Positions 45,677 to 54,574 of a DNA stretch of 64,000 nt are shown in pieces. Origin of the DNA: Psychrosphaera ytuae (GTDB lineage Bacteria > Pseudomonadota > Gammaproteobacteria > Enterobacterales > Alteromonadaceae). A model generated the notes under the pieces. It was not told where the DNA came from and ran no database searches. It saw nothing but the letters and a program-made list of their open reading frames with translations. The DNA is taken from assembly GCF_017638545.1 (NCBI RefSeq), contig NZ_CP072110.1, positions 1,488,001-1,552,000 on the forward strand, given 5' to 3'. Made by a program: the position numbers and the translations under genes. Position 1 is the first letter of the stretch; each line of letters starts with the position of its first letter.

Positions 45677-47467
45677 TTATTTACCAACTTTTAGAATTGC
45701 TAAAAACGCGTCTTGTGGTAACTCAACATTACCTACTTGTTTCATGCGCTTTTTACCTTCTTTCTGTTTCTGAAGGAGTTTCTTCTTACGAGATACGTCA
45801 CCACCGTAACACTTGGCGATTACGTTTTTACGCAATTGTTTAACGGTTGTACGAGCGATAACGTGTACACCGATAACTGCTTGAATTGCGATATCAAACA
45901 TTTGACGTGGAATTAGCTCTTTTAACTTTTCTGCTAGCTCACGGCCTCGGCCTTGTGCAAAATCACGGTGACAAATCATCGCTAATGCATCAACTCGTTC
46001 GCCGTTTAATAAAATGTCAACGCGAACCATGTCAGCTGCTTCAAAGCGAGTGAAGTTGTAATCTAGTGAAGCAAAACCACGGCTGGTTGATTTTAAACGG
46101 TCAAAAAAGTCCATAACAACTTCGGCCATTGGTAAGTCATAACTTACTGCAACTTGCTTACCGTGGTAACTCATTGCCGTTTGGACACCGCGTTTTTCAA
46201 CACAAAGTGTAATGACGTTACCCAAGTACTCCTGTGGTACTAAGATATCTGCTTTACAAATTGGTTCCCTAATTTCATCGATATCACCTACAGCTGGTAA
46301 CTCAGACGGGCTATCGATACTCAATAGTTCACCTTTTTTGGTCAATACTTCGTAGTTTACCGTCGGTGCTGTAGTGATTAGGTCTAAGTCGTATTCACGC
46401 TCTAAACGCTCTTGGATGATTTCCATGTGTAGCATACCCAAGAAGCCACAACGGAAACCCAAGCCCAGTGCAGTAGAGCTCTCTGGCTCGTAGAACAATG
46501 ACGCATCGTTCAGGCTTAACTTGCCTAGTGCATCTCGGAATGCTTCGTAGTCGTCAGAGCTAACAGGGAATACACCCGCGTATACTTGCGGTTTAATCTT
46601 TTGAAAACCCGGTAACGGTGCGGTTGCTGCATTTACCGTTGTTGTTAGGGTATCACCAACTGGTGCACCTAAAATGTCTTTGATACCTGAGATAACAAAA
46701 CCAACTTCACCTGTTCTTAGGATACCTGTATCAGTTTGTTTTGGCGTAAAGATACCAATCTTGTCAATGATGTGAGATTCACCCGTCGACATTACTTTGA
46801 TTTTATCGCCCTTTTTCAGCTGGCCGTGTTTGATACGTACCAATGATACAACCCCTTGATATGGGTCAAACCAAGAGTCGATGATCAACGCTTGTACTGG
46901 CGCATCAGGATCACCTTCTGGTGCAGGTACGTTTTTGACGATGTCTTCAAGTACGTCTTCGATACCGATACCTGTCTTAGCCGAACACTGCACGGCGTCA
47001 ACGGCATCGATGCCTACGATGTCTTCAATTTCTTCGGCCACGCGCTCAGGATCAGCTTGTGGTAAGTCAATTTTGTTAAGGATTGGACGAACTTCTAAGT
47101 CCATCTCAATCGCCGTGTAACAGTTGGCGACCGTCTGAGCTTCAACGCCTTGACCCGCATCAACAACTAACAGTGCACCTTCACAAGCTGCTAGTGAGCG
47201 AGATACTTCATAGGTAAAGTCAACGTGCCCTGGTGTATCGATGAAGTTAAGCTGGTATGTTTCACCGTCTTTCGCTTTATAGTTTAGCGTTACGCTTTGT
47301 GCCTTGATTGTGATACCACGCTCACGCTCGATATCCATCGAGTCAAGTACCTGCGCTTTCATTTCGCGATCAGTCAATCCTTCACAGTGCTGAATTAAGC
47401 GGTCTGATAAGGTTGATTTACCGTGGTCGATGTGGGCGATGATACTGAAGTTGCGAATGTTCTTCAT
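45677..47467 (-). CDS. lepA: Elongation factor 4 (LepA)
   Basis: Ribosomal translocase-like GTPase. G1 is AHIDHGKSTLSDRL, G2 is ERERGITIKAQS, G3 DTPGHVDF, G4 NKIDLP. The family-specific C-terminal domain contains YGGDVSRKKKLLQKQKEGKK. The start MKNIRNFSIIAHIDHGKST at 47467 (596 aa) matches E. coli LepA; a GTG/ATG pair 36 nt upstream would add a 12-residue extension. No strong Shine-Dalgarno is seen. A stable hairpin lies just upstream. Confidence 0.97.
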   Translation of the reverse strand: MKNIRNFSIIAHIDHGKSTLSDRLIQHCEGLTDREMKAQVLDSMDIERERGITIKAQSVTLNYKAKDGETYQLNFIDTPGHVDFTYEVSRSLAACEGALLVVDAGQGVEAQTVANCYTAIEMDLEVRPILNKIDLPQADPERVAEEIEDIVGIDAVDAVQCSAKTGIGIEDVLEDIVKNVPAPEGDPDAPVQALIIDSWFDPYQGVVSLVRIKHGQLKKGDKIKVMSTGESHIIDKIGIFTPKQTDTGILRTGEVGFVISGIKDILGAPVGDTLTTTVNAATAPLPGFQKIKPQVYAGVFPVSSDDYEAFRDALGKLSLNDASLFYEPESSTALGLGFRCGFLGMLHMEIIQERLEREYDLDLITTAPTVNYEVLTKKGELLSIDSPSELPAVGDIDEIREPICKADILVPQEYLGNVITLCVEKRGVQTAMSYHGKQVAVSYDLPMAEVVMDFFDRLKSTSRGFASLDYNFTRFEAADMVRVDILLNGERVDALAMICHRDFAQGRGRELAEKLKELIPRQMFDIAIQAVIGVHVIARTTVKQLRKNVIAKCYGGDVSRKKKLLQKQKEGKKRMKQVGNVELPQDAFLAILKVGK

Positions 47468-47501
47468 AAAATTTTGTACTTTACCTATTACCGTTAACAT
47501 C

Positions 47502-47519
47502 ACGCTGCCTCAGCAGCGT
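47502..47519 (-). other. Stem-loop in the lepA leader
   Basis: On the minus strand ACGCTGC, loop TGAG, GCAGCGT form a perfect 7-bp hairpin ending about 35 nt before the lepA ATG. There is no U run, so it is not a terminator. The remaining spacer to rseC (47520-47768) holds no convincing gene; a short GTCCT/AGGAC dyad is near 47716-47730. Confidence 0.5.
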
Positions 47520-47768
47520 ATAAGTACTCTTAGTGTTTATCTTTCTCTTGTTGATAGTGAACATTTACTCGCATTTTTATAAACAAGTAAAAGCCAAAAC
47601 ACTATCCGAATTCAATAAATACAGAATGCATAAAAAGGCCGCAATTTTACACGTTATTGCCTTTGCTCTCCACTATTTTAGTGTGTTTGGCAAAGATTCG
47701 ATAGAAATTAGAACTGTCCTTGATTAGGACCTGAGCTTGAAGTGGAATTGAATGCCGCCAACTCTGTC

Positions 47769-48263
47769 TTAGTTAACTTGTTTGACCTCAATGTCTTGAG
47801 AGCCGTCACTCCCCTTAACTACAGATAAAACCTCTAATAATTGCGGCTCATATCGCTCTGGACCATCGGATTTTAGTTTGTATTTAGCCACGCCAAACCC
47901 CACTGCACCGCCGAGTATAGTGAATATGATCACCTGCCATTCTGCAATGTCGATAAACCTAGAAAGCCAGTATTCGGCACCTAAGGCAAATAATATGGCG
48001 CTGATCAAAGGGGCGAGGTAAACCCAAAATGCCCCTTGGATTAAACTTTCTTCAGGAATCCCGATTTCTACCTGGTCATGAAGTTGAGCCTTTAAGTGGT
48101 TGCGTACCTTGTTGATCACAGACTTGCCCGCAAATGCCTCCGCAACCGAACTTGTCCCACAATTTGACTTGGCAGCACAGGACGAACAGGTCGACTTGAT
48201 TGCGGTTTCAACCCAAATAAATTGTTCGTCAATTTGAACCACTTGACCGCGTTCTTTTATCAC
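47769..48263 (-). CDS. rseC: SoxR-reducing system protein RseC
   Basis: Inner-membrane protein of the rpoE operon. A 164-residue protein whose N-terminal domain has four Cys (STCSSCAAKSNCG) followed by VEIGIPEESLIQGAFWVYL and two membrane helices (VYLAPLISAILFALGAEYW and VIIFTILGGAVGFGVAKY). Both features are family hallmarks. The start overlaps rseB by 4 nt. Confidence 0.95.
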   Translation of the reverse strand: MIKERGQVVQIDEQFIWVETAIKSTCSSCAAKSNCGTSSVAEAFAGKSVINKVRNHLKAQLHDQVEIGIPEESLIQGAFWVYLAPLISAILFALGAEYWLSRFIDIAEWQVIIFTILGGAVGFGVAKYKLKSDGPERYEPQLLEVLSVVKGSDGSQDIEVKQVN

Positions 48264-49360
48264 TTAGCAGATACACCTTTAGCTATTTCGAATCCTGTTT
48301 CCGGTGGGATCATACCAATAACAGTGACATCAAAGCCACCAGCATGAATCATCACAAATGAGGTTGCACCATCGGTTAATACAACTGGACTGGTGAAGTT
48401 GTCCAAAGGTCGCTGAACATAAATTGAAAACTCAACCAAACCGTCACTAAATAGGTAATAATCGGACACTTCTCGGCTAATTGACACGTGATGACGGTCA
48501 CTTTTGATCAATTCAAAGCCCTTAGGAATATGAGAAATTATCCAGTTATTTGTTTGTTGGTTAGCAGCTACGGCAGCAGGCGCTTCTGGTAGCTCCATAG
48601 TCGAGAGTTTGACCATCTCTTCTGTGTGTTGGTTATACACAGACAAATGCATCATGACAATTTGCTCGACCGCTTCGCCTTCATCGTCAACATAAACCAT
48701 ACGCAAAGGCAGCCCACTTTCAACATCTATCCAAACCCAAAAGTTATAAGTTTGGCGCTTAATGGATTCGATTCGAATGAGTTGAGCTGAGCGTCCTGCA
48801 ATCTGACTCTTACTCACTAAAACAAACTGATAACTATCAATAAGCTCACCCGCATTGCGGTAGAAAATTGGCGGCATAAAGTTGCGAATACTATTGCCCT
48901 GAACAGCGTAAGGCTCTTTTTTTGAGTCAAAAAAAGCAATGGTATTGTCGCGACGGATCATAGTACCAACGCCACCTACAAGTTGCGAGACGCGCTCAAC
49001 TTCAACTTTGTTTTCACCCTCTCCTACGGTACCGTGTAACCATTGATACGATTCGGTTTTTTGTCCTTTTTGACGCATGATACCCGCCTCAAAGTGACTT
49101 TCTCTTAATGCAGTTCTTAGTTTTTTTAACCAAAACGCAGCGTTGATTTTTTCAGCGCTAGCCGACATGTCTGTTACAGGGTCAGGCTTGACTTGGCCAG
49201 CACTGACTAAAGATGCTCTTGGTGGCTGTTCACTCGGACTATTGGTGCTTACACCCTCTTCAGGGTCGATATTGAGCTGAGGAATTGCGATAGAAAAGGA
49301 ACTGAATAAGCTCAGTGCTAATACTAAAAAAACGTGTTGTGTCGTGCTTCCTTTGATCAC
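48260..49360 (-). CDS. rseB: Sigma-E regulatory protein RseB
   Basis: Periplasmic LolA-like protein that binds RseA and protects it from DegS, and senses mislocalised lipopolysaccharide or lipoproteins. The signal peptide (HVFLVLALSLFSSFSIA) is followed by a linker and the MucB/RseB N-terminal domain (AAFWLKKLRTALRESHFEAG, about residues 70-240). The C-terminal domain begins near SHIPKGFELIKSDRH. Length 366 is slightly above E. coli (318). It is separated from rseA by 177 nt with a terminator-like structure, and overlaps rseC. Confidence 0.94.
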   Translation of the reverse strand: MIKGSTTQHVFLVLALSLFSSFSIAIPQLNIDPEEGVSTNSPSEQPPRASLVSAGQVKPDPVTDMSASAEKINAAFWLKKLRTALRESHFEAGIMRQKGQKTESYQWLHGTVGEGENKVEVERVSQLVGGVGTMIRRDNTIAFFDSKKEPYAVQGNSIRNFMPPIFYRNAGELIDSYQFVLVSKSQIAGRSAQLIRIESIKRQTYNFWVWIDVESGLPLRMVYVDDEGEAVEQIVMMHLSVYNQHTEEMVKLSTMELPEAPAAVAANQQTNNWIISHIPKGFELIKSDRHHVSISREVSDYYLFSDGLVEFSIYVQRPLDNFTSPVVLTDGATSFVMIHAGGFDVTVIGMIPPETGFEIAKGVSAK

Positions 49361-49445
49361 TTTTCACCTACTTCTTTAACACAGTTTGATGACTTTGAAG
49401 AGAGAGATGTGAGCCTCAATAAAAAACAACATCAAACTTAAATAA

Positions 49446-49506
49446 ACTCTGAAAAACAAAAACGCCCGGGCGTATCCTCAAATGAGATGTTACCACAGGC
49501 GTTAGC
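49446..49506 (-). terminator. Terminator- or attenuator-like structure between rseA and rseB
   Basis: On the minus strand AACGCC (near 49497-49502) can pair with GGCGTT (about 49461-49467), enclosing the small hairpin CTCATTTGAG. A T-rich run (TTTTTGTTTTTC) follows. The 3' arm itself is the 12-bp palindrome ACGCCCGGGCGT (49462-49473). It could reduce transcription into rseB-rseC. The strength is uncertain because the pairing is not a single compact stem. Confidence 0.45.
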
Positions 49507-49537
49507 ATTCACTTATAGTATGTTGAACAATCGCTGA

Positions 49538-50206
49538 TTAATTTTGAATTGGCTCTTGTCCATTGGCGTCAGATGCAGGGTCAGACTTTTCTTCTGCTTG
49601 CTCTTCAGCTGCACGTACTTGCTGGTTATGGTCTGCCATCAAAGCATTAATACGCGATTGTGTAACTTGATTTGCTGTTGGTTTCTTTTGTGTTCCATCA
49701 AGAGAAACTGGTTTTAAGTCCTGCACAATAGGTACCGTATTTAACACAGGCGAAGAGACGCGCTCCGTTTGACTTGTTTGCATGTTGCCAACTCCAACCA
49801 CCGCAACTAACGCAACTGATGCTGCAATGGCAAATTGAGTACCGCTTTTCGCGGCTGCACTGTTGCCAATCTGAGTAACCAGTGTGGTAAACCGCTCACG
49901 CCATTTTGGATGGGAAGATATCGCCGTTACACTCGCTGGAGTCTCGGCCTTAGCACTTTCTTCCACTATCGCATCTGCTACAGGAAGCTCAATGTTTGCG
50001 ACCGCTTGCTGAATTGACGCTGCAAAGCTACTTTGCACTATCAACTCTTGCTCGTTTCTCATTACATCCCCAATCAACGCATAGCGGCTAAACTGCTCTT
50101 TGGCCTCAACGTCAACTTCTGCAGAAGAGAGAGCGTCGTGTAATTCAGATTCTGACAACTCGTCATCTAATAATGCAGATAATGGTTCTTGGTAATTATT
50201 CGTCAT
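49538..50206 (-). CDS. rseA: Anti-sigma-E factor RseA
   Basis: Membrane anti-sigma factor that holds RpoE inactive. The N-terminal cytoplasmic domain starts NYQEPLSALLDDELSESELHD and includes RYALIGDVMRNE, the sigma-binding region. One membrane helix follows (GTQFAIAASVALVAVVGVGNM, about 123-143). The periplasmic domain (to residue 222) includes LKPVSLDGTQKKPTANQVTQ and a Glu/Gln-rich end. It lies 17 nt after rpoE, as expected for co-expression. Confidence 0.94.
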   Translation of the reverse strand: MTNNYQEPLSALLDDELSESELHDALSSAEVDVEAKEQFSRYALIGDVMRNEQELIVQSSFAASIQQAVANIELPVADAIVEESAKAETPASVTAISSHPKWRERFTTLVTQIGNSAAAKSGTQFAIAASVALVAVVGVGNMQTSQTERVSSPVLNTVPIVQDLKPVSLDGTQKKPTANQVTQSRINALMADHNQQVRAAEEQAEEKSDPASDANGQEPIQN

Positions 50207-50223
50207 ATTGCGAATGGCTCCAT

Positions 50224-50805
50224 TTAACGGTTTTCTAACAGCGGCTGTAATTTGGCGTCGATGGCATCACGTGCTCTAAATATTCGAGAACGCACAGTTC
50301 CAATTGGACACCCCATAGCAGTTGCTATCTCTTCGTAACTCATCCCATCGATTTCCCTAAGTTGAATCGCAACACGCAACTCCTCCGGTAATTGTTCAAT
50401 GGTATCGAAAATCACTTTTTTTATTTCTTCAGTTAGCGCAAGTCGCTCAGGTGATGCGTTAGTTCTTAATGCATCACTTGTTTCGTAGTACTCAGCTTCT
50501 TCGGCATCAACATCCACATTAGCGGGACGGCGGCCTTTTGCCATTAAATAGTTTTTGGCGCTGTTTACTGCGATTCGGTATAGCCACGTATAAAATGCAG
50601 CTTCACCTCTAAACCCTGGCAACGCGGTATAAGCCTTGATAAATGCATCTTGAGCGACGTCTTGGACATCGCCGTTGTTGCCTAAATATCGAGATACCAA
50701 GCTTACGACTTTGTTTTGATACTTTCTTACTAGCAAATCAAATGCCGCTTTATCACCCGCTTGCGCTCTTCTGACTAATCCTAAATCTTTACTCTGCTCG
50801 CTCAT
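50224..50805 (-). CDS. rpoE: Envelope-stress sigma factor RpoE (sigma-E)
   Basis: ECF sigma factor that drives genes for outer-membrane repair. Region 2 shows FDLLVRKYQNKVVSLVSRY and the core FYTWLYRIAVNSAKNYLMAK; region 4 shows MSYEEIATAMGCPIGTVRSR then IFRARDAID. At 193 aa it equals the family size of about 191-193. It is first of rpoE-rseA-rseB-rseC. A sigma-E-like promoter is visible upstream, suggesting autoregulation. Confidence 0.97.
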   Translation of the reverse strand: MSEQSKDLGLVRRAQAGDKAAFDLLVRKYQNKVVSLVSRYLGNNGDVQDVAQDAFIKAYTALPGFRGEAAFYTWLYRIAVNSAKNYLMAKGRRPANVDVDAEEAEYYETSDALRTNASPERLALTEEIKKVIFDTIEQLPEELRVAIQLREIDGMSYEEIATAMGCPIGTVRSRIFRARDAIDAKLQPLLENR

Positions 50806-50869
50806 CAGAGCTACTACTCCTGCTTTTAGCTAGCGCCTAAAGTCTGCTAATATCGGCTTTTGCTGTCTT

Positions 50870-50896
50870 TATGACTGTCGCTTATTTAAAAAGTTC
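50870..50896 (-). promoter_or_regulatory. Predicted sigma-E autoregulatory promoter of rpoE
   Basis: On the minus strand GAACTT (50891-50896) is followed by a 16-nt spacer and TCATA (50870-50874). E. coli sigma-E promoters have GGAACTT, 16-17 nt and TCnnA. The first G is replaced (AGAACTT). Transcription would begin about 60 nt before the rpoE ATG. Plausible, not proven. Confidence 0.5.
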
Positions 50897-51021
50897 TAAT
50901 TTATTTTGATTTTTTTTATAAAATAGACGTACAACCACCATTTGTGAATGTTTTAAACGTCTTTTACTCTTTTTCTGCTTTGGTTTTCAAAGTGTAACAC
51001 AATGACTACTTGGTAAATTTA

Positions 51022-52635
51022 ATGTCGAACGATACTCAGCACTACACAGATTGTTTAATAATTGGCAGCGGCGCCGCGGGTTTGACCTTGGCACTGAGTA
51101 TTGCAGATCAAGCAAAGGTCATCGTTTTGAGTAAGTCAGCTTTAAAAGAAGGCTCGACTCTTTATGCACAAGGCGGAATCGCAGCCGTATTTGATGAAAA
51201 CGACAGCATAGACTCACATGTTCAAGATACTTTGATTGCTGGTGCAAACCTGTGTGACGAAGAAGCTGTTCGATATACGGCTAGCCACGCTAAGTCCTCT
51301 ATGGAATGGCTCATAGCCCAAGGCGTCCCTTTTGACCAAGTTACCGACTCTGATGGTTCTTCTCGTTATCACTTAACTAGAGAAGGTGGACACAGTCACC
51401 GTCGGATATTACATGCGGCAGATGCTACGGGTAAAGCAGTGCAAACGACCTTACTCGATAAGGTAAAAGCACACCCTAACATTCGCCTATTTGAACGATT
51501 TAATGCTTTGGACTTAGTCAGCGAAAAAAGCGCAGACGACAGTAACGGTAGCACTGACAAAACCGTTAAAGGGGCCTATGTCTGGAACCGCAATTTAGAG
51601 CGCGTAGAAGTCGTGCGTGCTAAGTTTATTGCTTTAGCAACCGGTGGAGCGAGCAAGGTTTATCAATATACCTCTAATCCTGACATCGCCAGCGGTGATG
51701 GAATTGCCATGGCTTGGCGAGCTGGTTGTCGAGTCGCTAATATGGAGTTTAATCAATTCCATCCAACCAGTTTGTATCACGAAAAAGCCCAAAACTTTTT
51801 AATTTCAGAAGCGCTAAGAGGTGAAGGAGCAAAGCTTCGTCGTCCTGACGGAACGCGCTTTATGCCCGATTTTGATGAACGTGAAGAATTAGCTCCACGC
51901 GATATCGTTGCCCGTGCCATCGACTTTGAAATGAAGCGTTTGGGCGCGGATTGCATGTATTTGGATATTACTCACAAAGAAGAAGAGTTTATCTTAGAGC
52001 ACTTTCCAACGATTTACGCTGCTTGTCTTAAAGTGGGTATAGATATTACCAAAGAGCAAATCCCTGTCGTGCCAGCGGCCCATTATACTTGTGGTGGTGT
52101 GATGACCGACTTAAAAGGACAAACTGACATCAGTAACTTATTTGCGATTGGAGAGGTTGCATACACAGGTCTACACGGCGCCAATCGAATGGCGAGTAAC
52201 AGCTTGTTAGAGTGTATTGTATTTGCCCAAGGGGCCGCTGAGCAAATCTTGACGCGTCTTGAGCAGCAACCAGAGCCAGGTGATATTGCCCACTGGGATG
52301 AGAGCAAAGTAACCAGCTCCGAAGAAGATATTCTTATTAGCCACAATTGGCATGAGTTGCGCTTATTAATGTGGGACTATGTCGGAATTGTGCGCTCGGA
52401 TAGACGTCTAATTAAAGCACTAAAGCGTATCGAACTTATCAAACAAGAAACTGATGAGTTTTATGCCTCTTTTAGAGTTAGTAATAACTTGTTGGAGCTG
52501 CGTAATCTAGTGCAAGTCGCTCAACTAATTGTTCAAAGTGCCTTATCTCGTAAAGAAAGCCGTGGATTGCATTACACCATTGATTATCCAGAAACGTTAC
52601 CAACCTCTTCGCCTACGATATTGAGTAAAGTCTAG
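51022..52635 (+). CDS. nadB: L-aspartate oxidase NadB
   Basis: FAD enzyme that oxidises L-aspartate to iminoaspartate, first step of NAD synthesis. The dinucleotide motif is DCLIIGSGAAGLTLALSIAD. Other family motifs are TLYAQGGIAAVFDENDS, HLTREGGHSHRRILHAAD, FNQFHPTSLYH, RGEGAKLRRPDGTRFM and GEVAYTGLHGANRMASNSLLE. The ATG at 51022 gives 537 aa, near E. coli (540). It is divergent from rpoE, a conserved gammaproteobacterial arrangement. Confidence 0.97.
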   Translation: MSNDTQHYTDCLIIGSGAAGLTLALSIADQAKVIVLSKSALKEGSTLYAQGGIAAVFDENDSIDSHVQDTLIAGANLCDEEAVRYTASHAKSSMEWLIAQGVPFDQVTDSDGSSRYHLTREGGHSHRRILHAADATGKAVQTTLLDKVKAHPNIRLFERFNALDLVSEKSADDSNGSTDKTVKGAYVWNRNLERVEVVRAKFIALATGGASKVYQYTSNPDIASGDGIAMAWRAGCRVANMEFNQFHPTSLYHEKAQNFLISEALRGEGAKLRRPDGTRFMPDFDEREELAPRDIVARAIDFEMKRLGADCMYLDITHKEEEFILEHFPTIYAACLKVGIDITKEQIPVVPAAHYTCGGVMTDLKGQTDISNLFAIGEVAYTGLHGANRMASNSLLECIVFAQGAAEQILTRLEQQPEPGDIAHWDESKVTSSEEDILISHNWHELRLLMWDYVGIVRSDRRLIKALKRIELIKQETDEFYASFRVSNNLLELRNLVQVAQLIVQSALSRKESRGLHYTIDYPETLPTSSPTILSKV

Positions 52636-52655
52636 GTGGATAAATATCAGTTAGG

Positions 52656-53201
52656 TTAGGAGGATTGGCTGCGGATAAACGCTAGTTTTAAGCACCATTC
52701 CCGCCAACACTTGGTACTGACTTGATCAGAAAAAACCACTAAAACTAAGTACACCCCATCACCCATGGTGAGCTTTCTCTCGCTCTTTTGGGCTGGTTGC
52801 TGGCTTTTGTGATTACCCTGATTAGGAGCATTGTTTGATCGGTACGGGCTACAGTAAATATCTAAGATCATCAATGGGCCAATTCGCAAACTAGAAGGAA
52901 GCAGCTGATATTCTTCCTTTTTGTTTATCTGACTTCTCGCTGTTCGCCAACACCCAAATAACAATAGTTCAACCAAAAACACCAACAACAAAATCACATA
53001 ACTCGAAAATATAAATCGCAGAACGTCATAGTGGACTGATCCTAAGTGCTGTTTAGTCAAATACACCACCAACAACATATAGTGAGAAAAGTAGAGCAAC
53101 GCACGGGTGACGGATAAAGGTCGAATTGAAGTTAAGTGGCGCTGATTAAGTCGGCTGGAAATCAGAGGGATTGAGGTTTCGAGAGGGTGATTTTGTTTCA
53201 T
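52656..53201 (-). CDS. ygfX: YgfX-like membrane protein (partner gene of sdhE)
   Basis: A 181-residue protein with two membrane helices (ALLYFSHYMLLVVYLTKQ and FSSYVILLLVFLVELLLFGCW) and a soluble C-terminal part. E. coli YgfX (CptA) has the same topology and lies directly after sdhE. Sequence similarity by eye is weak, so the call rests on topology and position 24 nt downstream of sdhE. YgfX has been proposed as a toxin that affects cytoskeletal proteins. The C-terminal segment is longer than in E. coli (135 aa). Confidence 0.65.
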   Translation of the reverse strand: MKQNHPLETSIPLISSRLNQRHLTSIRPLSVTRALLYFSHYMLLVVYLTKQHLGSVHYDVLRFIFSSYVILLLVFLVELLLFGCWRTARSQINKKEEYQLLPSSLRIGPLMILDIYCSPYRSNNAPNQGNHKSQQPAQKSERKLTMGDGVYLVLVVFSDQVSTKCWREWCLKLAFIRSQSS

Positions 53202-53227
53202 CACCCAATTGTAGCTTCTTTATTGAA

Positions 53228-53530
53228 TTAAGATGCTTTTACACGGTTCAGAATGATCTGGACTATGCGATTTAGCTCAGCGTCTTCGCACTCTTTGTGA
53301 CCCATAAACCAAGCGAAAAGATCGGGATCTTCACACGCCAATAGTTTTTGGAACGCCATTTTGTCGGCATTATCTAATGCATCATATGCTTCATCGACAA
53401 AAGGTTCGAACAAGACGTCTAATTCTAACATGCCACGGCGACACGCCCACTTCAACTTAGGTTTGGAGTCCAATTGAAACTTTGTGCCTGAGGCATCGAC
53501 ATAAACAACTTTTGCTTTAGATTCTGTCAT
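53228..53530 (-). CDS. sdhE: FAD assembly factor SdhE
   Basis: Promotes covalent flavinylation of succinate dehydrogenase (and fumarate reductase). The 100-residue protein has the RRGMLELDVLFEPFVDEAYD region (the RGxxE motif needed for function) and CEDPDLFAWFMGHKECEDAE. It is divergent from ygfZ as in E. coli. Formerly called YgfY/CptB. Confidence 0.95.
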   Translation of the reverse strand: MTESKAKVVYVDASGTKFQLDSKPKLKWACRRGMLELDVLFEPFVDEAYDALDNADKMAFQKLLACEDPDLFAWFMGHKECEDAELNRIVQIILNRVKAS

Positions 53531-53696
53531 GAGTAATGCATTCCTGATTGGTTCTTCTTGCTTAGCCTTGATTATACTGTCTTATTAGCAAAATTAATCA
53601 CACTTTTTTAAACTTATAGCATAACTCTGCCATCCCACCTTGTTCTTCTGTACAATGCCCCCATAGATAAAGGAAAGATTAACTTTGAAGAGAATA

Positions 53697-54566
53697 ATGA
53701 GCGAATTAGTTACTCTACCAGAATTTGGCGTAATCAAATTAACCGGCGAACAAAGCCATGAGTTTTTACAAGGTCAAGTAACCTGTGACGTTTTTCAATT
53801 ACGAGAAAAAGCGTGGATCGCAGGAGCCCATTGTAATGCTAAAGGTAAAGCTTGGTCTGCATTTTTAGCGTTTGAACAGAACCAAGATTTGTTTTTGGTG
53901 ATGGTAAAAGACAGCCTCAAGGTTACCCTTGCTGAACTCAATAAATATGCAGTGTTTGCCAAAACTGACATAACCGATGACAGTGCTAACTGGTATGTTT
54001 ACGGGGTAACCGGTTTAACAGACAGTTTTACTGACAATATTACTGAAAGCGACGTTATCTTTGATTTGACCACCAGCCATCAACTTCTTGTTTCAAAACA
54101 AAACCAAGAAGACAAGGCTACAGACTCTAAAGAAGCCCACACCACATGGTGGCAACTTGAAGTCGCCTCTGGTCGCGCTCACCTTTATAACAACATCATT
54201 GGTGAATACGTTCCGCAAATGATGAACCTACAAGCGTTAGATTATATTTCGTTTAAAAAAGGCTGTTACATGGGCCAAGAAATGGTCGCTCGCATGCGCT
54301 ATTTAGGCAAAAACAAACGTGCCCTGTACATTGCAGAAATAGACACGGAAGTTGAGTTAACGCCTGGCCAAGATATCTATCGAGAAATGAATGAACGTCG
54401 CCGTAAAAGTGGTAAAGTAATTACCAGTCAAGCGGGTAATGGCAAGACCGTATTCCAAGTGGTATTGCCAAACGACACAGAACAAAGTGAACACCTGTTC
54501 ATCGACGAAGAGAGCGACATATGTGCGCAAATTATGCCTCTTCCCTACACCCTAGAACAAGATTAA
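53697..54566 (+). CDS. ygfZ: tRNA-modifying / folate-binding protein YgfZ
   Basis: Tetrahydrofolate-dependent protein of the GcvT fold that supports Fe-S enzymes such as MiaB. The 289-residue protein contains GQVTCDVFQL, and the signature KGCYMGQEMVARMRYLGKNK with the key Cys. The ATG at 53697 is preferred to a TTG at 53685. The slyD gene begins 8 nt after the stop and may be co-transcribed. Confidence 0.94.
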   Translation: MSELVTLPEFGVIKLTGEQSHEFLQGQVTCDVFQLREKAWIAGAHCNAKGKAWSAFLAFEQNQDLFLVMVKDSLKVTLAELNKYAVFAKTDITDDSANWYVYGVTGLTDSFTDNITESDVIFDLTTSHQLLVSKQNQEDKATDSKEAHTTWWQLEVASGRAHLYNNIIGEYVPQMMNLQALDYISFKKGCYMGQEMVARMRYLGKNKRALYIAEIDTEVELTPGQDIYREMNERRRKSGKVITSQAGNGKTVFQVVLPNDTEQSEHLFIDEESDICAQIMPLPYTLEQD

Positions 54567-54574
54567 GGATCCCT

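Noticed and set aside
47533..47727. 64-residue open frame between rseC and lepA
   Set aside because: No ribosome-binding site, hydrophobic start but no recognisable family, and on the strand opposite to the operon; treated as intergenic.
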